Shown here: piece after piece, positions 50,901 through 59,156 of the stretch | How the letters are laid out: each line of letters opens with the position of its first letter | Numbering within the stretch: position 1 is the stretch's first letter | Source: Treponema bryantii | GTDB lineage: Bacteria; Spirochaetota; Spirochaetia; Treponematales; Treponemataceae | Reading direction: 5' to 3' | DNA length: 64,000 bases | Assembly (NCBI RefSeq): GCF_900113965.1 | Contig: NZ_FORI01000005.1 | Span: forward strand, 62,001-126,000 | Translations under genes and position numbers: made by a program | Notes under the pieces: model-generated | What the model saw: the letters and a program-made list of their open reading frames with translations, nothing else | Databases searched by the model: none | What the model was told of the DNA's origin: nothing

Positions 50901-51887
50901 TTATTTCTTGTACAGGGCTGCAGAGTTTCTTTCCCAGAAAACACCATCGCTGTAGCCCTGAATGTCTTTGTCGGTTTCGGCAAGTTCAAGGCGCTTTTCG
51001 GCGAGCATGCAGTATTCTTCGTTCAGTTCAATCCCGCACCAGTGGCGGCCGAGTTTTTTTGCAACTACGCTTGCAGTACCACTTCCAAGGAAGGGGTCAA
51101 AAATAACGTCGCCCGGACGCGAGCTTGCCAGAATCAGCTTGGCATAAAGCTTTTCGGGTTTTTGTGTCGGGTGGTCTGTGTTTTCCGGCATGGACCAGAA
51201 TGGTACGCTTATATCATCCCAAAAGTTTGAAGGACAGGTGAGGCGGAAGTTTCCTTCTTCGCTTTCTTCCCAGTCTTTTGGTTTTCCGTCTTCGCGGTAA
51301 GGGGCAATTACCCGGCGCTTCTGCTTTACGGCTTCAACATCAAAATAATAATTGTCCGGGTCTTTTACTCCAAACCAGATATCTTCCATTCCGTTTTTCC
51401 AGTTTGCTTTTGCGCCGCGGCCTTTTTCTCTTTGCCAGGTGATGCGGTTCAAAACTGTAAGTTCACTTTCCATCGCACGCTGAAGGGCGGCAGTGCATTT
51501 CCAGTCACCGCACATATAAAGCGAGCCGGTTGGCTTAAGTTTGCGGCAAACTTGCGGGAACCACGACATCAGATATTCTTCATATGATTCTTCATCGCGG
51601 GCGGTAAAAACTTTGCCGTTGAAATTTTTTCTGAGATTATATGGAGGGTCAATGATGATTAAATCTGCAAACTCATTCGGGAGATAGGGAAGGGCAGTGA
51701 GGAGGTCGGCGTTGATGGTTTTGTCGAGGACTGTGGTGGTTTCGCTCCTTCGACCAGGCTCAGGGACCGCAGGCTCAACCACCGTATTTGCCTCGGTAAT
51801 TGTAATAAGGCGGTTTTTGAGAGTTTGTTTTTCTGTGTCAGTTAATGTAATTGTACGGTTTCGTCCTGCCCGTTTTTTTTCTTCCAT
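50901..51887 (-). CDS. Orphan beta-class DNA methyltransferase (N4-cytosine/N6-adenine)
   Basis: The 328-residue enzyme has catalytic motif DPPYNL (Asp80) before the SAM motif FDPFLGSGTASVVAKKLGRHWCGIELN, the order of beta-class enzymes. TDHPTQKPEKL precedes the SAM motif as usual. No restriction gene is adjacent, so it is either an orphan regulatory methyltransferase or a remnant of a restriction system. Residues 35-52, between a basic N-terminal segment and the TTVLDKTINADLL start of the core, are encoded by a compound palindrome (51734-51784). The specificity cannot be read. Confidence 0.87.
   Translation of the reverse strand: MEEKKRAGRNRTITLTDTEKQTLKNRLITITEANTVVEPAVPEPGRRSETTTVLDKTINADLLTALPYLPNEFADLIIIDPPYNLRKNFNGKVFTARDEESYEEYLMSWFPQVCRKLKPTGSLYMCGDWKCTAALQRAMESELTVLNRITWQREKGRGAKANWKNGMEDIWFGVKDPDNYYFDVEAVKQKRRVIAPYREDGKPKDWEESEEGNFRLTCPSNFWDDISVPFWSMPENTDHPTQKPEKLYAKLILASSRPGDVIFDPFLGSGTASVVAKKLGRHWCGIELNEEYCMLAEKRLELAETDKDIQGYSDGVFWERNSAALYKK
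51734..51784. repeat. Dispersed palindrome copy 11, compound form inside DNA methyltransferase
   Basis: GGTGGTTTCG and AGGCTCAACCACCG enclose CTCCTTCGACCAGGCTCAGG, which itself resembles the widespread CCCTTCGACAGGCTCAGGG repeat. This looks like one palindrome inserted in, or recombined with, another. It remains in frame. Confidence 0.75.
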
Positions 51888-51903
51888 AATTATCTGCAGA
51901 ATC

Positions 51904-52980
51904 TTACTGAAGCTCGAAGGTCATGTAAACAGGGTTGTGATCAGAATGCTGGAAATCTGCATCAATTATATTTACAGAAAGTTTGTCGATATTTGGAGAA
52001 ATAATAAATCCATCTATTACATAATACTGCCAGTCGTGAGCGGCAGCCTTTGCATCGTTGTAAGGTGCTTCAAGAGAGCGACAGGTTGGCTTTGAATCAT
52101 CATAAACAAACTGCCAGCCGCCTTCTGCAATACTTGGATCAAGCTGACCAGGAATCCATCCGTCCGGACTGATAACAGGGTAGGCTTCTGAACCAGGGAA
52201 CTTCTGATTAAAGTCTCCTCCGGCAATTACATAATTTCCCTTCGCATATTCTGAATCAAGGAATTCTTTAAGAGCCTTAGTCTGAGCAATCTTTCCTTCT
52301 CCGCTGTCATAAGCTTCAAGATGGAAGTTTGCAAGTACGAGTTCTTTTCCAGATGCTCCACCGTTTTCATAAACCGGAATGCGGGTTACAAGAATACAGC
52401 GCTTAAGGTTTGCAACTCTGGTTGGCCATGTGAAAGGAACTGGGAGTGCACGGCGCTGTGCAGAGGTTGTCTCAAAATTGGTAAAAATTGAAACACCACT
52501 TTGAATGCGTCCCATTGGAGGGAAAGGAATTGGAACAAATACACAATTGTAGTTGTAAGCAAAAGAGCCGCCTTTTCCGGTGAAGTTTTTCATTGCTTCA
52601 ACCTGATTGATTTTGTAAGAGCGGGCAGATTTAATATCAATTTCCTGAACAAAAAGAATGTCTGGAGTATGAGTTCCGATTGTCTGTTTGATTCCTGAAA
52701 AATAACCTTCAACAACAGCTTTTGAATCTGGATGACCTTTCTTTCCGCCATCCATAAAGAAGTCTTCATCTTTTCCAAGTCCGGCATAACCAATGTTCCA
52801 GCTCATAATGGAAACAGGTTTACCACGAACCAGCATTTCGTTACCGGTTGTATACGGAACGTCTTCAATAGGCTTTGGTCTGTATTCAACAATAGTGAGG
52901 AACAGGAAAAAAAGTACAACACATAAAACCGGAATTCCGATTATTGCGGCTGGAATAATAATAAACAATCTTCTTTTCAT
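51904..52980 (-). CDS. Membrane-anchored endonuclease/exonuclease/phosphatase (EEP) family protein
   Basis: The start at 52980 (MKRRLFIIIPAAIIGIPVL) gives a basic n-region and one membrane helix; TATAAT lies ten bases upstream. The 358-residue protein then has an EEP domain: SIMSWNIGYAG, ILFVQEID with the metal Glu, VLANFHLEAYD, VIAGGDFNQ and DFQHSDHNPVYM with the terminal His. EEP enzymes cut phosphodiesters in nucleic acids, inositol phosphates or sphingomyelin. Periplasmic location and a long insert (VFVPIPFPPMGRIQSG) suggest an extracytoplasmic substrate. It is divergent from the symporter. Confidence 0.8.
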   Translation of the reverse strand: MKRRLFIIIPAAIIGIPVLCVVLFFLFLTIVEYRPKPIEDVPYTTGNEMLVRGKPVSIMSWNIGYAGLGKDEDFFMDGGKKGHPDSKAVVEGYFSGIKQTIGTHTPDILFVQEIDIKSARSYKINQVEAMKNFTGKGGSFAYNYNCVFVPIPFPPMGRIQSGVSIFTNFETTSAQRRALPVPFTWPTRVANLKRCILVTRIPVYENGGASGKELVLANFHLEAYDSGEGKIAQTKALKEFLDSEYAKGNYVIAGGDFNQKFPGSEAYPVISPDGWIPGQLDPSIAEGGWQFVYDDSKPTCRSLEAPYNDAKAAAHDWQYYVIDGFIISPNIDKLSVNIIDADFQHSDHNPVYMTFELQ

Positions 52981-53050
52981 AGTAAAAATCATTATATCAC
53001 TTGTGTGGGGATATACAATAGAAAATAATTTTGTTATTATACATAGTATC

Positions 53051-54607
53051 ATGATTATAAAACTATCTTTACTTATCGTTTTCTTCGCCGTTTTCGTCTT
53101 TGTCGGCATTAAGTGCCGCGCAGTTTCAAACAATGTAAACGGTTATGTTTTGGGAGGCAGAACCGTAGGTCCCTGGCTCACAGCTTTTGCTTACGGTACA
53201 TCTTACTTTTCTGCCGTAATTTTCGTTGGTTATGCCGGACAGTTCGGCTGGAACTTTGGCCTTGCTTCAACCTGGATTGGTCTCGGTAATGCGTTCATCG
53301 GTTCTCTTATGCCTTGGGCAATTCTCGGTCGCCGCACCCGCGTTATGACCCAGCATTTGAACTCAAAGACAATGCCTGATTTCTTTGGTCAGCGCTATGA
53401 ATCAAAGGGCCTCAAGGTTGCTGCTTCTGCAATTACCTTCTTGTTCCTGATTCCTTACACAGCATCGCTTTTCAATGGTCTTTCACGCCTTTTCCGCATG
53501 GCCTTTAATGTTGACTATTCAGTTTGTGTAATTGTTATGGCTGTTCTTACTGCTATCTACGTAATTGTAGGTGGTTACATGGCAACTGCTGTAAACGACT
53601 TCATTCAGGGAATCATCATGCTCATTGGTATTGTTGCTGTAATTCTCGCAGTTCTTTCTAAGAACGGCGGTTTTATGCAGTCTATGGCTTTGATGTCTGA
53701 AATTGAATCTCCAGTTATGAAGGGTGCTTACTCTTCCTTCCTGGGACCTCAGCCTTTCTACCTTCTGATTGTAGTTCTTCTTACATCTCTTGGTACCTGG
53801 GGACTTCCTCAGATGGTTGGTAAGTTCTACGCAATCAAAAATGAACGTTCTGTAAAAATCGGTACAATGATTTCTACTTTCTTTGCCATCATCATCGCAG
53901 GCGGATGTTACTTCCTCGGTGGTTTTGGCCGTCTCTTCCTTACACCGGAGCAGGTTAAGACAGAAGGTTTTGATGCTGTTGTTCCTACAATGCTTTCGGG
54001 GCTCGGAGATGTTCTTATTGCTGTAGTTTTGATTCTTGTACTCTCTGCTTCTATGTCTACTCTTTCTTCACTTGTTTTGACATCAAGCTCAACACTTACT
54101 CTCGACTTCATCAACTCATTCAAAAAGAAGGAATTATCTGATAAGCAGAACCTCTTTATACTCCGCATTTTCGTTGCAGTATTCATTGTGATTTCTGCAG
54201 TAATTGCAATTGTTCAGGCTAAATCAAAAGTAACCTTTATTGCTCAGCTCATGGGTGTTTCATGGGGTGCTCTTTCTGGTGCCTTCCTTGCACCATTCCT
54301 CTACGGTCTTTACTGGAAGAAAACAAGCAAGGCTGCAGTTGCAACTTCATTCTGCTTTGGTGTTGTAATGATGATTATTCAGCTCAGTATTTCTCTTGGT
54401 CTCTGCCACGTATCAGGACCAGTTCTCGGATTGATTTTCAAGAACTCACTTTACTCTGGCGTATTCAGCATGCTCGCATCACTGATTATCGTGCCGGTAG
54501 TAAGCTTCTGTACTGCAAAGACAAGACCTGTTGAAGTAGAAAAGATGTTCGACTGCTACAACACAACAGTTACTGTTCATACTACTGAAGCACTTACAGA
54601 AGAATAG
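53051..54607 (+). CDS. Sodium:solute symporter (SSS family)
   Basis: The 518-residue protein has about 13 membrane helices. Family signs are VGPWLTAFAYGTSYFSAVIFVGYAGQFGW, GLGNAFIGSLMPWAILG, IVGGYMATAVNDFIQG and LVLSASMSTLSSLVLTSSS, the SSS consensus with the sodium-site Ser residues. The pattern is close to the PutP/panthothenate branch, but the solute is not decidable. The start at 53051 fits the first helix; a frame to 52793 would overlap the divergent gene. It ends in an unusual 114-bp hairpin (54622-54735). Confidence 0.87.
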   Translation: MIIKLSLLIVFFAVFVFVGIKCRAVSNNVNGYVLGGRTVGPWLTAFAYGTSYFSAVIFVGYAGQFGWNFGLASTWIGLGNAFIGSLMPWAILGRRTRVMTQHLNSKTMPDFFGQRYESKGLKVAASAITFLFLIPYTASLFNGLSRLFRMAFNVDYSVCVIVMAVLTAIYVIVGGYMATAVNDFIQGIIMLIGIVAVILAVLSKNGGFMQSMALMSEIESPVMKGAYSSFLGPQPFYLLIVVLLTSLGTWGLPQMVGKFYAIKNERSVKIGTMISTFFAIIIAGGCYFLGGFGRLFLTPEQVKTEGFDAVVPTMLSGLGDVLIAVVLILVLSASMSTLSSLVLTSSSTLTLDFINSFKKKELSDKQNLFILRIFVAVFIVISAVIAIVQAKSKVTFIAQLMGVSWGALSGAFLAPFLYGLYWKKTSKAAVATSFCFGVVMMIIQLSISLGLCHVSGPVLGLIFKNSLYSGVFSMLASLIIVPVVSFCTAKTRPVEVEKMFDCYNTTVTVHTTEALTEE

Positions 54608-54621
54608 AAATCTATAAGCCC

Positions 54622-54735
54622 GTCTGGGAAATAAAAAACCTATGCGATCTACCGATAAGATTATTTTGACAGGCAGTCAAGCTGCCTGCAAAATAACTTA
54701 TAATGTATCTCGCATAGGTTTTTTATTTCCCAGAC
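54622..54735 (+). terminator. Giant terminator hairpin A with conserved core
   Basis: 54622-54647 and 54710-54735 are perfectly complementary over 26 bp and include an A6 and T6 tract, so the outer stem is a plausible terminator of the symporter gene (stop at 54607). The 62-nt interior contains an inner stem AGGCAG, loop TCAAG, CTGCCT and flanks TCTACCGATAAGATTATT and AATAACTTATAATGTATC. The interior is shared with hairpin B; the outer stem and inner arms are not. Confidence 0.92.
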
Positions 54736-54776
54736 TTGTTTTGTAGTTTCTAAGAAAAGAGTTATAAAGAACTAGG

Positions 54777-54892
54777 CCCCAACCAGAAGAAAAAAACATG
54801 CAAGATACATTATAAGTTATTCTGCAATTGGCTTGACCAATTGTCAGAATAATCTTATCGGTAGATTGCATGTTTTTTTCTTCTGGTTGGGG
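54777..54892 (-). terminator. Giant terminator hairpin B with conserved core
   Basis: 54777-54802 and 54867-54892 are perfectly complementary over 26 bp, with an A7 and T7 tract; it lies six bases beyond the metA stop. Read on the minus strand the 64-nt interior repeats the core of hairpin A in the same 5'-3' order, with inner arms CAATTGG and CCAATTG in place of A's CAGGCAG and CTGCCTG and a T-A to C-G swap in the lower stem. Confidence 0.92.
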
Positions 54893-54897
54893 TATAT

Positions 54898-55815
54898 TTA
54901 TTTAATAGACGAAAGATTAAACGGTGTAGCCTGGTATACGTAGTAGTTCAGCCAGTTTGAATAAAACAGATGAGCCGTAGCGCGCCAGTAACTGGTTGGC
55001 ATTCGGTTTACATTATTTGTAGGGAAGTAGTTCTTTGGAAGTGGAACTTTCATTCCCTTGTCTGTATCGCGGTAATATTCCTGAGCCAGGGTCATTGTGT
55101 CATATTCAAGATGACCGGTCATAAAGATTTCGCGGTTATCTTTTGATTTCAAAATTGTAACACCTGCTTCTGCACTTTCTGCAAGAATCACAAGTTCAGG
55201 ATGTTTAATCAAATCTTCTTTTATTAAAGTTGTGTGGCGGCTCTGTGGAATAGGGAAGGTGTCATCAAAACCTCTTAAGAGAGGGTCGCCTTCAACGGCA
55301 CGTTCATTCATAAAAATGCCCGACATCTTTCTTTCAAGCGCGTGTTTTGGAACTCCATAATGATGATAAAGACCTGCAAAGCATCCCCAGCACAAATAAA
55401 GTGTTGAGTAAACATTCTGGCGAGCATAATCCATAATCTTACAAAGTTCATCCCAGTAATCAACATCTTCAAAATCAATCTGCTCAACAGGGGCACCGGT
55501 AATCAGCATGCCGTCGAATTTCTGATTGTAGAGCTCGCTCGAAGGAATGTAAAAACGGTCAAGGTAGCTCTGATCTGTGTTTTTGCTTGCGTGATTTTCC
55601 ATATTAACGAGGGAAATCTCAATCTGAAGCGGTGTGTTTCCAAGCAGGCGGAGCAACTGAGTTTCTGTTACTTCCTTGTTTGGCATGAGATTTACAATCG
55701 CAATTTTAAGCGGACGGATATCCTGTTCCATCGCCCGTTTCTCCGTCATGACGAAGATGTTCTCTTTTTCAAGTGTTGCGCATGCAGGCAAATCTGACTG
55801 AATCTTAATAGGCAT
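54898..55815 (-). CDS. metA: Homoserine O-acetyltransferase, MetA type
   Basis: The start at 55815 has AGGAGG upstream. The 305-residue protein is a MetA-type acyltransferase: LKIAIVNLMPNKEVTETQLLR, ITGAPVEQIDFEDVDYW, catalytic Cys142 in YLCWGCFAGLYHHYG, and His235/Glu237 in GHLEYD. Position 111 is Glu; in this family Glu111 is linked to acetyl-CoA use and Gly111 to succinyl-CoA, so it should make O-acetylhomoserine for methionine synthesis. Gene end is followed at once by hairpin B. No SAM riboswitch was seen upstream. Confidence 0.93.
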   Translation of the reverse strand: MPIKIQSDLPACATLEKENIFVMTEKRAMEQDIRPLKIAIVNLMPNKEVTETQLLRLLGNTPLQIEISLVNMENHASKNTDQSYLDRFYIPSSELYNQKFDGMLITGAPVEQIDFEDVDYWDELCKIMDYARQNVYSTLYLCWGCFAGLYHHYGVPKHALERKMSGIFMNERAVEGDPLLRGFDDTFPIPQSRHTTLIKEDLIKHPELVILAESAEAGVTILKSKDNREIFMTGHLEYDTMTLAQEYYRDTDKGMKVPLPKNYFPTNNVNRMPTSYWRATAHLFYSNWLNYYVYQATPFNLSSIK

Positions 55816-55869
55816 CGTAAACCTCCTTTGGTTATATTGTTGCATATTCTAGCAGAAATCATATATCTT

Positions 55870-55878
55870 TGCTATAAT
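55870..55878 (+). promoter_or_regulatory. Extended -10 promoter abutting start codon
   Basis: TGCTATAAT, eight bases, ATG 55887; no Shine-Dalgarno. Confidence 0.6.
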
Positions 55879-55886
55879 ATTGCACT

Positions 55887-56891
55887 ATGGAAAACAAAAA
55901 CGACCGCAAAGGTGCAATCAAAAAACTTAAGCTTCTTACCTTTGGATCAAAATCAAATGTAGATACTTTCCGCGCAAAACTTGATGAAGGCTTTAAAACT
56001 GTTTTTCTGCCTAACGGAGTTGAGCGCACCGAATATAAATATGGAAATACAGAATGTGATGTGCTTGCGCCAGAGATTTATGCTTCTAACCGCGTAATGC
56101 TTTACATTCACGGAGGCTCTTTTGTGGGCGGTTCACGTGCCGCTTATGCAAGTTTCTGTGCTTCCCTTGCAACAAAATGTTTTTGCCGTGTAGTTGTACC
56201 AGAGTACCGCCTAGCACCGGCTTTTCCTTTCCCTGCTGCAAATGAAGATATTCAGAATGTCTTTAAATCACTTTTTACAGAAGAACAGATTGCCTGCTCT
56301 CTTAATGCAGAAAAGGGCGCAAAGCCACAGCTTCCGGAAATCATCATTGCGGCAGACAGTTCGGCTGCTCCAATTGCCTGCTCTTTGATTTTTAATCTTC
56401 GTGAGAGATACCGTACCTGCATCAAGCAGATTATTCTTTTTTCTCCATGGCTTGATGTTTCAAACTGTTCAAAACTGATTACAACCAAAAAGATAAGTGA
56501 TGAAGTTATGAGCGGAGACGTTCTTAGAAAGAGCAGCTCTGTTTATACTTTTGAATCTAATACTTCCAGTCCTATGGTCTCACCTCTGCTTGCCGGAGAT
56601 GATGCATTACAGAATTTCCCACCGGTATTTATTCAGATGGGAGAAAAAGAAATCCTTCTTGATGATGCAAAAGAATTTGCTGAGAATCTTCGTGCTGCCG
56701 GTAATGAATGTGTACTGGATTTCTGGCCAAATATGATGTTTATGTTCCAGATGGCAGATGAATATCTTCATGAGTCACACCTTGCACTGGATAAGGTTGG
56801 TAAGGTTGTTACAGAAGGCACAATGGGTAAGTCAGCAGTTCAGATTGAAAACAAGCCTAAACTGGAACAGAGTCTTCGTTCGGAAGCGTAG
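55887..56891 (+). CDS. HSL-type alpha/beta hydrolase, possibly inactive
   Basis: The 334-residue protein has the hormone-sensitive-lipase oxyanion motif YIHGGSFVGGSRAAYA and VVVPEYRLAPAFPFPAANED. The nucleophile motif GDSAGG is altered to ADSSAA (Ser kept), the acid Asp region is ILLDDAKEFAENL, and where the family has a catalytic His (MWHVFQ-like) this protein has MMFMFQ. Loss of the His argues against normal esterase activity. It is followed, ten bases later, by a U32 gene that has its own Shine-Dalgarno. Confidence 0.75.
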   Translation: MENKNDRKGAIKKLKLLTFGSKSNVDTFRAKLDEGFKTVFLPNGVERTEYKYGNTECDVLAPEIYASNRVMLYIHGGSFVGGSRAAYASFCASLATKCFCRVVVPEYRLAPAFPFPAANEDIQNVFKSLFTEEQIACSLNAEKGAKPQLPEIIIAADSSAAPIACSLIFNLRERYRTCIKQIILFSPWLDVSNCSKLITTKKISDEVMSGDVLRKSSSVYTFESNTSSPMVSPLLAGDDALQNFPPVFIQMGEKEILLDDAKEFAENLRAAGNECVLDFWPNMMFMFQMADEYLHESHLALDKVGKVVTEGTMGKSAVQIENKPKLEQSLRSEA

Positions 56892-56900
56892 GAGACATTT

Positions 56901-58403
56901 ATGGAACTTTTATCGCCAGCTGGCAATGTTGAAAAATTATATTATGCGTATGCTTATGGCGCAGATGCTGCCTATATTGGTCTTAAGAAATTTTCACTTC
57001 GCGTAAAGGCAGACAATTTTTATGAGGACGAATACAAAAAGGTTGTGGCTCTTAAAGAGCAGTTTCCTGGACGCCGTCTTCACTGTGCGCTAAACATTTC
57101 TTTTCATGATGAAGAAATTGATGCACTCAAAGCAAATTTTGATTATTTTAAGCAGTATCCGATAGATGCTTTTATTGTACAGGATATTGGTATTGTTCCG
57201 CTTCTTCAAAAAGAATTTCCTGGGGCGCAGCTGCATTTAAGCACTCAGGCGAGCTGTGTTAATAGCGAGGCGGTTAAGATGTACAAGTCTATGGGATTTT
57301 CGCGCATTGTTCTTGGACGCGAGATTTCCATTGAACAGATTCGCCGTATTAAGGACTCGGTGCCTGATATGGAGCTCGAGACTTTTGTTCATGGTGCGAT
57401 GTGTATAGCCTACGCAGGCCGCTGCCTTATGAGCGCATACCTTACAGGTCGTAGTGCACAGAGCGGTTTCTGTTCTCACACCTGCCGCTGGAACTTTAAG
57501 CTTGCAGAAGACCGTGATTCTGGAAACGACAGTTCGGCTCCTCATATCATAACTGCAGAAGAAGCACGCCAGATGGCACAGAGTGGTCTTCTCACAATCG
57601 AAGAAGAGCAGAGACCTGGCGAAAAGTTTCCTATTTTTGAAGGTGAAGATTTTACTGCAGTTCTTTCTTCAAAAGATATTCGCATGATTGAGCACCTTGC
57701 AGACCTTCGCGATGCCGGAATCGACTCGCTGAAAATCGAAGGCCGCATGAAGAGTGTTTACTATGTTGCAATGGTAACCCGTGCTCATCGTAAAGCTCTC
57801 GATGCTCTGGAAGGAAAAATCACAGACGAAGAAGCGGCTCCATATATCGCAGAACTTGAAAACGTAGCCCACCGCGAAAGCACTACGGGCTTTTACTATA
57901 ACAAGGCAGATGCCGACAAAACTACAACCGGTGCGAGCGACAGTAAATATCAGCTTGCAGCGGAGATTGGAAACGAAATTACAGGTGCTGCCTTTGATTC
58001 AGTTTATTCAGAAGGTCAGAAGCGCGGCGCTGAAAATCAAAAGGTTCTCGACGAAATGCATCCTGCTGCCCGCGAAGCCCGTCTTAAAGATTACGAACAG
58101 CATCCGGACCGCCGCATAATTCCGTTTGAGAAGAAAGACGGCTGGTATATGTACGAATGCAATGCCATGAACATGATTCGTATTGAAGATGATATTGAAT
58201 TTGTTTCACCTGAATTCTGTTCTCTTACAATTCCTGCTGGTGAATGGGAAATCATTGATTCAGAAACAGGTCTTAAAATGAACTGGACCTGCGACGGCCA
58301 TCCAACCTACATCTATGTTTCGCATAAACTTCCTGCTGCAACTTTGCTTAGAACTCTGGACCCGGATTATGTTGAAGGCAAAATCCGAGACACGGGCCGC
58401 TAA
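56901..58403 (+). CDS. Peptidase U32-family protein (probable RNA hydroxylation enzyme)
   Basis: AGGAG precedes the start. The 500-residue protein opens with the U32 hallmark MELLSPAGNVEKLYYAYAYGADAAYIG and has the cysteine block GAMCIAYAGRCLMSAYLTGRSAQSGFCSHTCRW, expected to hold an Fe-S cluster. The DSLKIEGRMKS motif completes the signature. Although named peptidases, studied members (TrhP, RlhA) make 5-hydroxyuridine or 5-hydroxycytidine in RNA with prephenate. TrhP versus RlhA cannot be decided here. The C-terminus (from about residue 345) contains the family's extra beta domain. Confidence 0.87.
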   Translation: MELLSPAGNVEKLYYAYAYGADAAYIGLKKFSLRVKADNFYEDEYKKVVALKEQFPGRRLHCALNISFHDEEIDALKANFDYFKQYPIDAFIVQDIGIVPLLQKEFPGAQLHLSTQASCVNSEAVKMYKSMGFSRIVLGREISIEQIRRIKDSVPDMELETFVHGAMCIAYAGRCLMSAYLTGRSAQSGFCSHTCRWNFKLAEDRDSGNDSSAPHIITAEEARQMAQSGLLTIEEEQRPGEKFPIFEGEDFTAVLSSKDIRMIEHLADLRDAGIDSLKIEGRMKSVYYVAMVTRAHRKALDALEGKITDEEAAPYIAELENVAHRESTTGFYYNKADADKTTTGASDSKYQLAAEIGNEITGAAFDSVYSEGQKRGAENQKVLDEMHPAAREARLKDYEQHPDRRIIPFEKKDGWYMYECNAMNMIRIEDDIEFVSPEFCSLTIPAGEWEIIDSETGLKMNWTCDGHPTYIYVSHKLPAATLLRTLDPDYVEGKIRDTGR

Positions 58404-58421
58404 TACTTTTGGGACAAAATC

Positions 58422-59156
58422 ATGCAGCATCGTGCAGTAAGGCTTTTTCTCGCAATTCTGATTTTTTCACTTTTCAGTTTTTCTCTGAGTGCGGACATTA
58501 ACTTGTTTACGGGCGGAGCCCCGGCCAGTTCCATTCAGTGGGCTGTAGATTTTCCTATAATCCGAGACTTGAGGAACCCGGCCCCCGCGGAGGAGCTTAT
58601 CTTGGCGGTGGATTATGGGGAGCTCAGAGCAGGTTCTGGAATCAAATATCAGTGTAATCAGTTTGATTTTACAAATCATATTTCTTATATGCCAACTTTT
58701 AATCACAGCTTTCAGGCGGGCTTTGGTGGTACCTGGCATTTTTACCGTTACTTAAAAGAGTTCACAGAGAACGACCTTATAGTTACTGCCCGTTTCCGCT
58801 GGATGCGCGGTCCTGTTTTCTCTTTTGAAAATGCGGCAGGTTTTCTTTTTAAGTTTACGACAATTGATGTAATTAGAGAATATAAGCCTTTGATCTACAA
58901 TTTTTCATATCATTTTTCTCTTTTGTGTAACTGGCATCTTTTTAATAAAACTGATTTATGGTGCGCGCTTAATCTTCAGGATTATTTTGATTACCCGCTT
59001 GCTATAAGTCCTTTTTTCAAACTCGGTTTTAATTTCTATGCCGCTCCAGATATTGTTTTAGGACTGGACTATTCTTTGAAGTTTGTTGATATGTTTTTCA
59101 GCGCGATTTATCTGAATGAAACTGTCCTGCGTTTTTCGTTTAAGGTGTTAATATGA
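58422..59156 (+). CDS. Predicted outer-membrane-directed protein, unknown function
   Basis: The 244-residue protein has a signal peptide (LFLAILIFSLFSFSLSADIN) and a body rich in aromatic residues with alternating pattern (FRWMRGPVFSFENAAGFLF, YNFSYHFSLLCNWHLF, FFKLGFNFYAAPDIVLGLDYSLKF), typical of a small beta-barrel. It ends VLRFSFKVLI. Its stop overlaps the metallophosphoesterase start (ATGA), so the two are coupled. No named family is recognised. Confidence 0.6.
   Translation: MQHRAVRLFLAILIFSLFSFSLSADINLFTGGAPASSIQWAVDFPIIRDLRNPAPAEELILAVDYGELRAGSGIKYQCNQFDFTNHISYMPTFNHSFQAGFGGTWHFYRYLKEFTENDLIVTARFRWMRGPVFSFENAAGFLFKFTTIDVIREYKPLIYNFSYHFSLLCNWHLFNKTDLWCALNLQDYFDYPLAISPFFKLGFNFYAAPDIVLGLDYSLKFVDMFFSAIYLNETVLRFSFKVLI

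Noticed and set aside
50901-51887. Restriction-modification system
   Set aside because: Only the methyltransferase is present; neighbours are a pseudouridine synthase and an EEP-family membrane protein, not a restriction enzyme.
54622-54892. SAM or other riboswitch of metA
   Set aside because: Hairpin B is at the 3' end of metA, not in its leader, and a copy follows the unrelated symporter gene.
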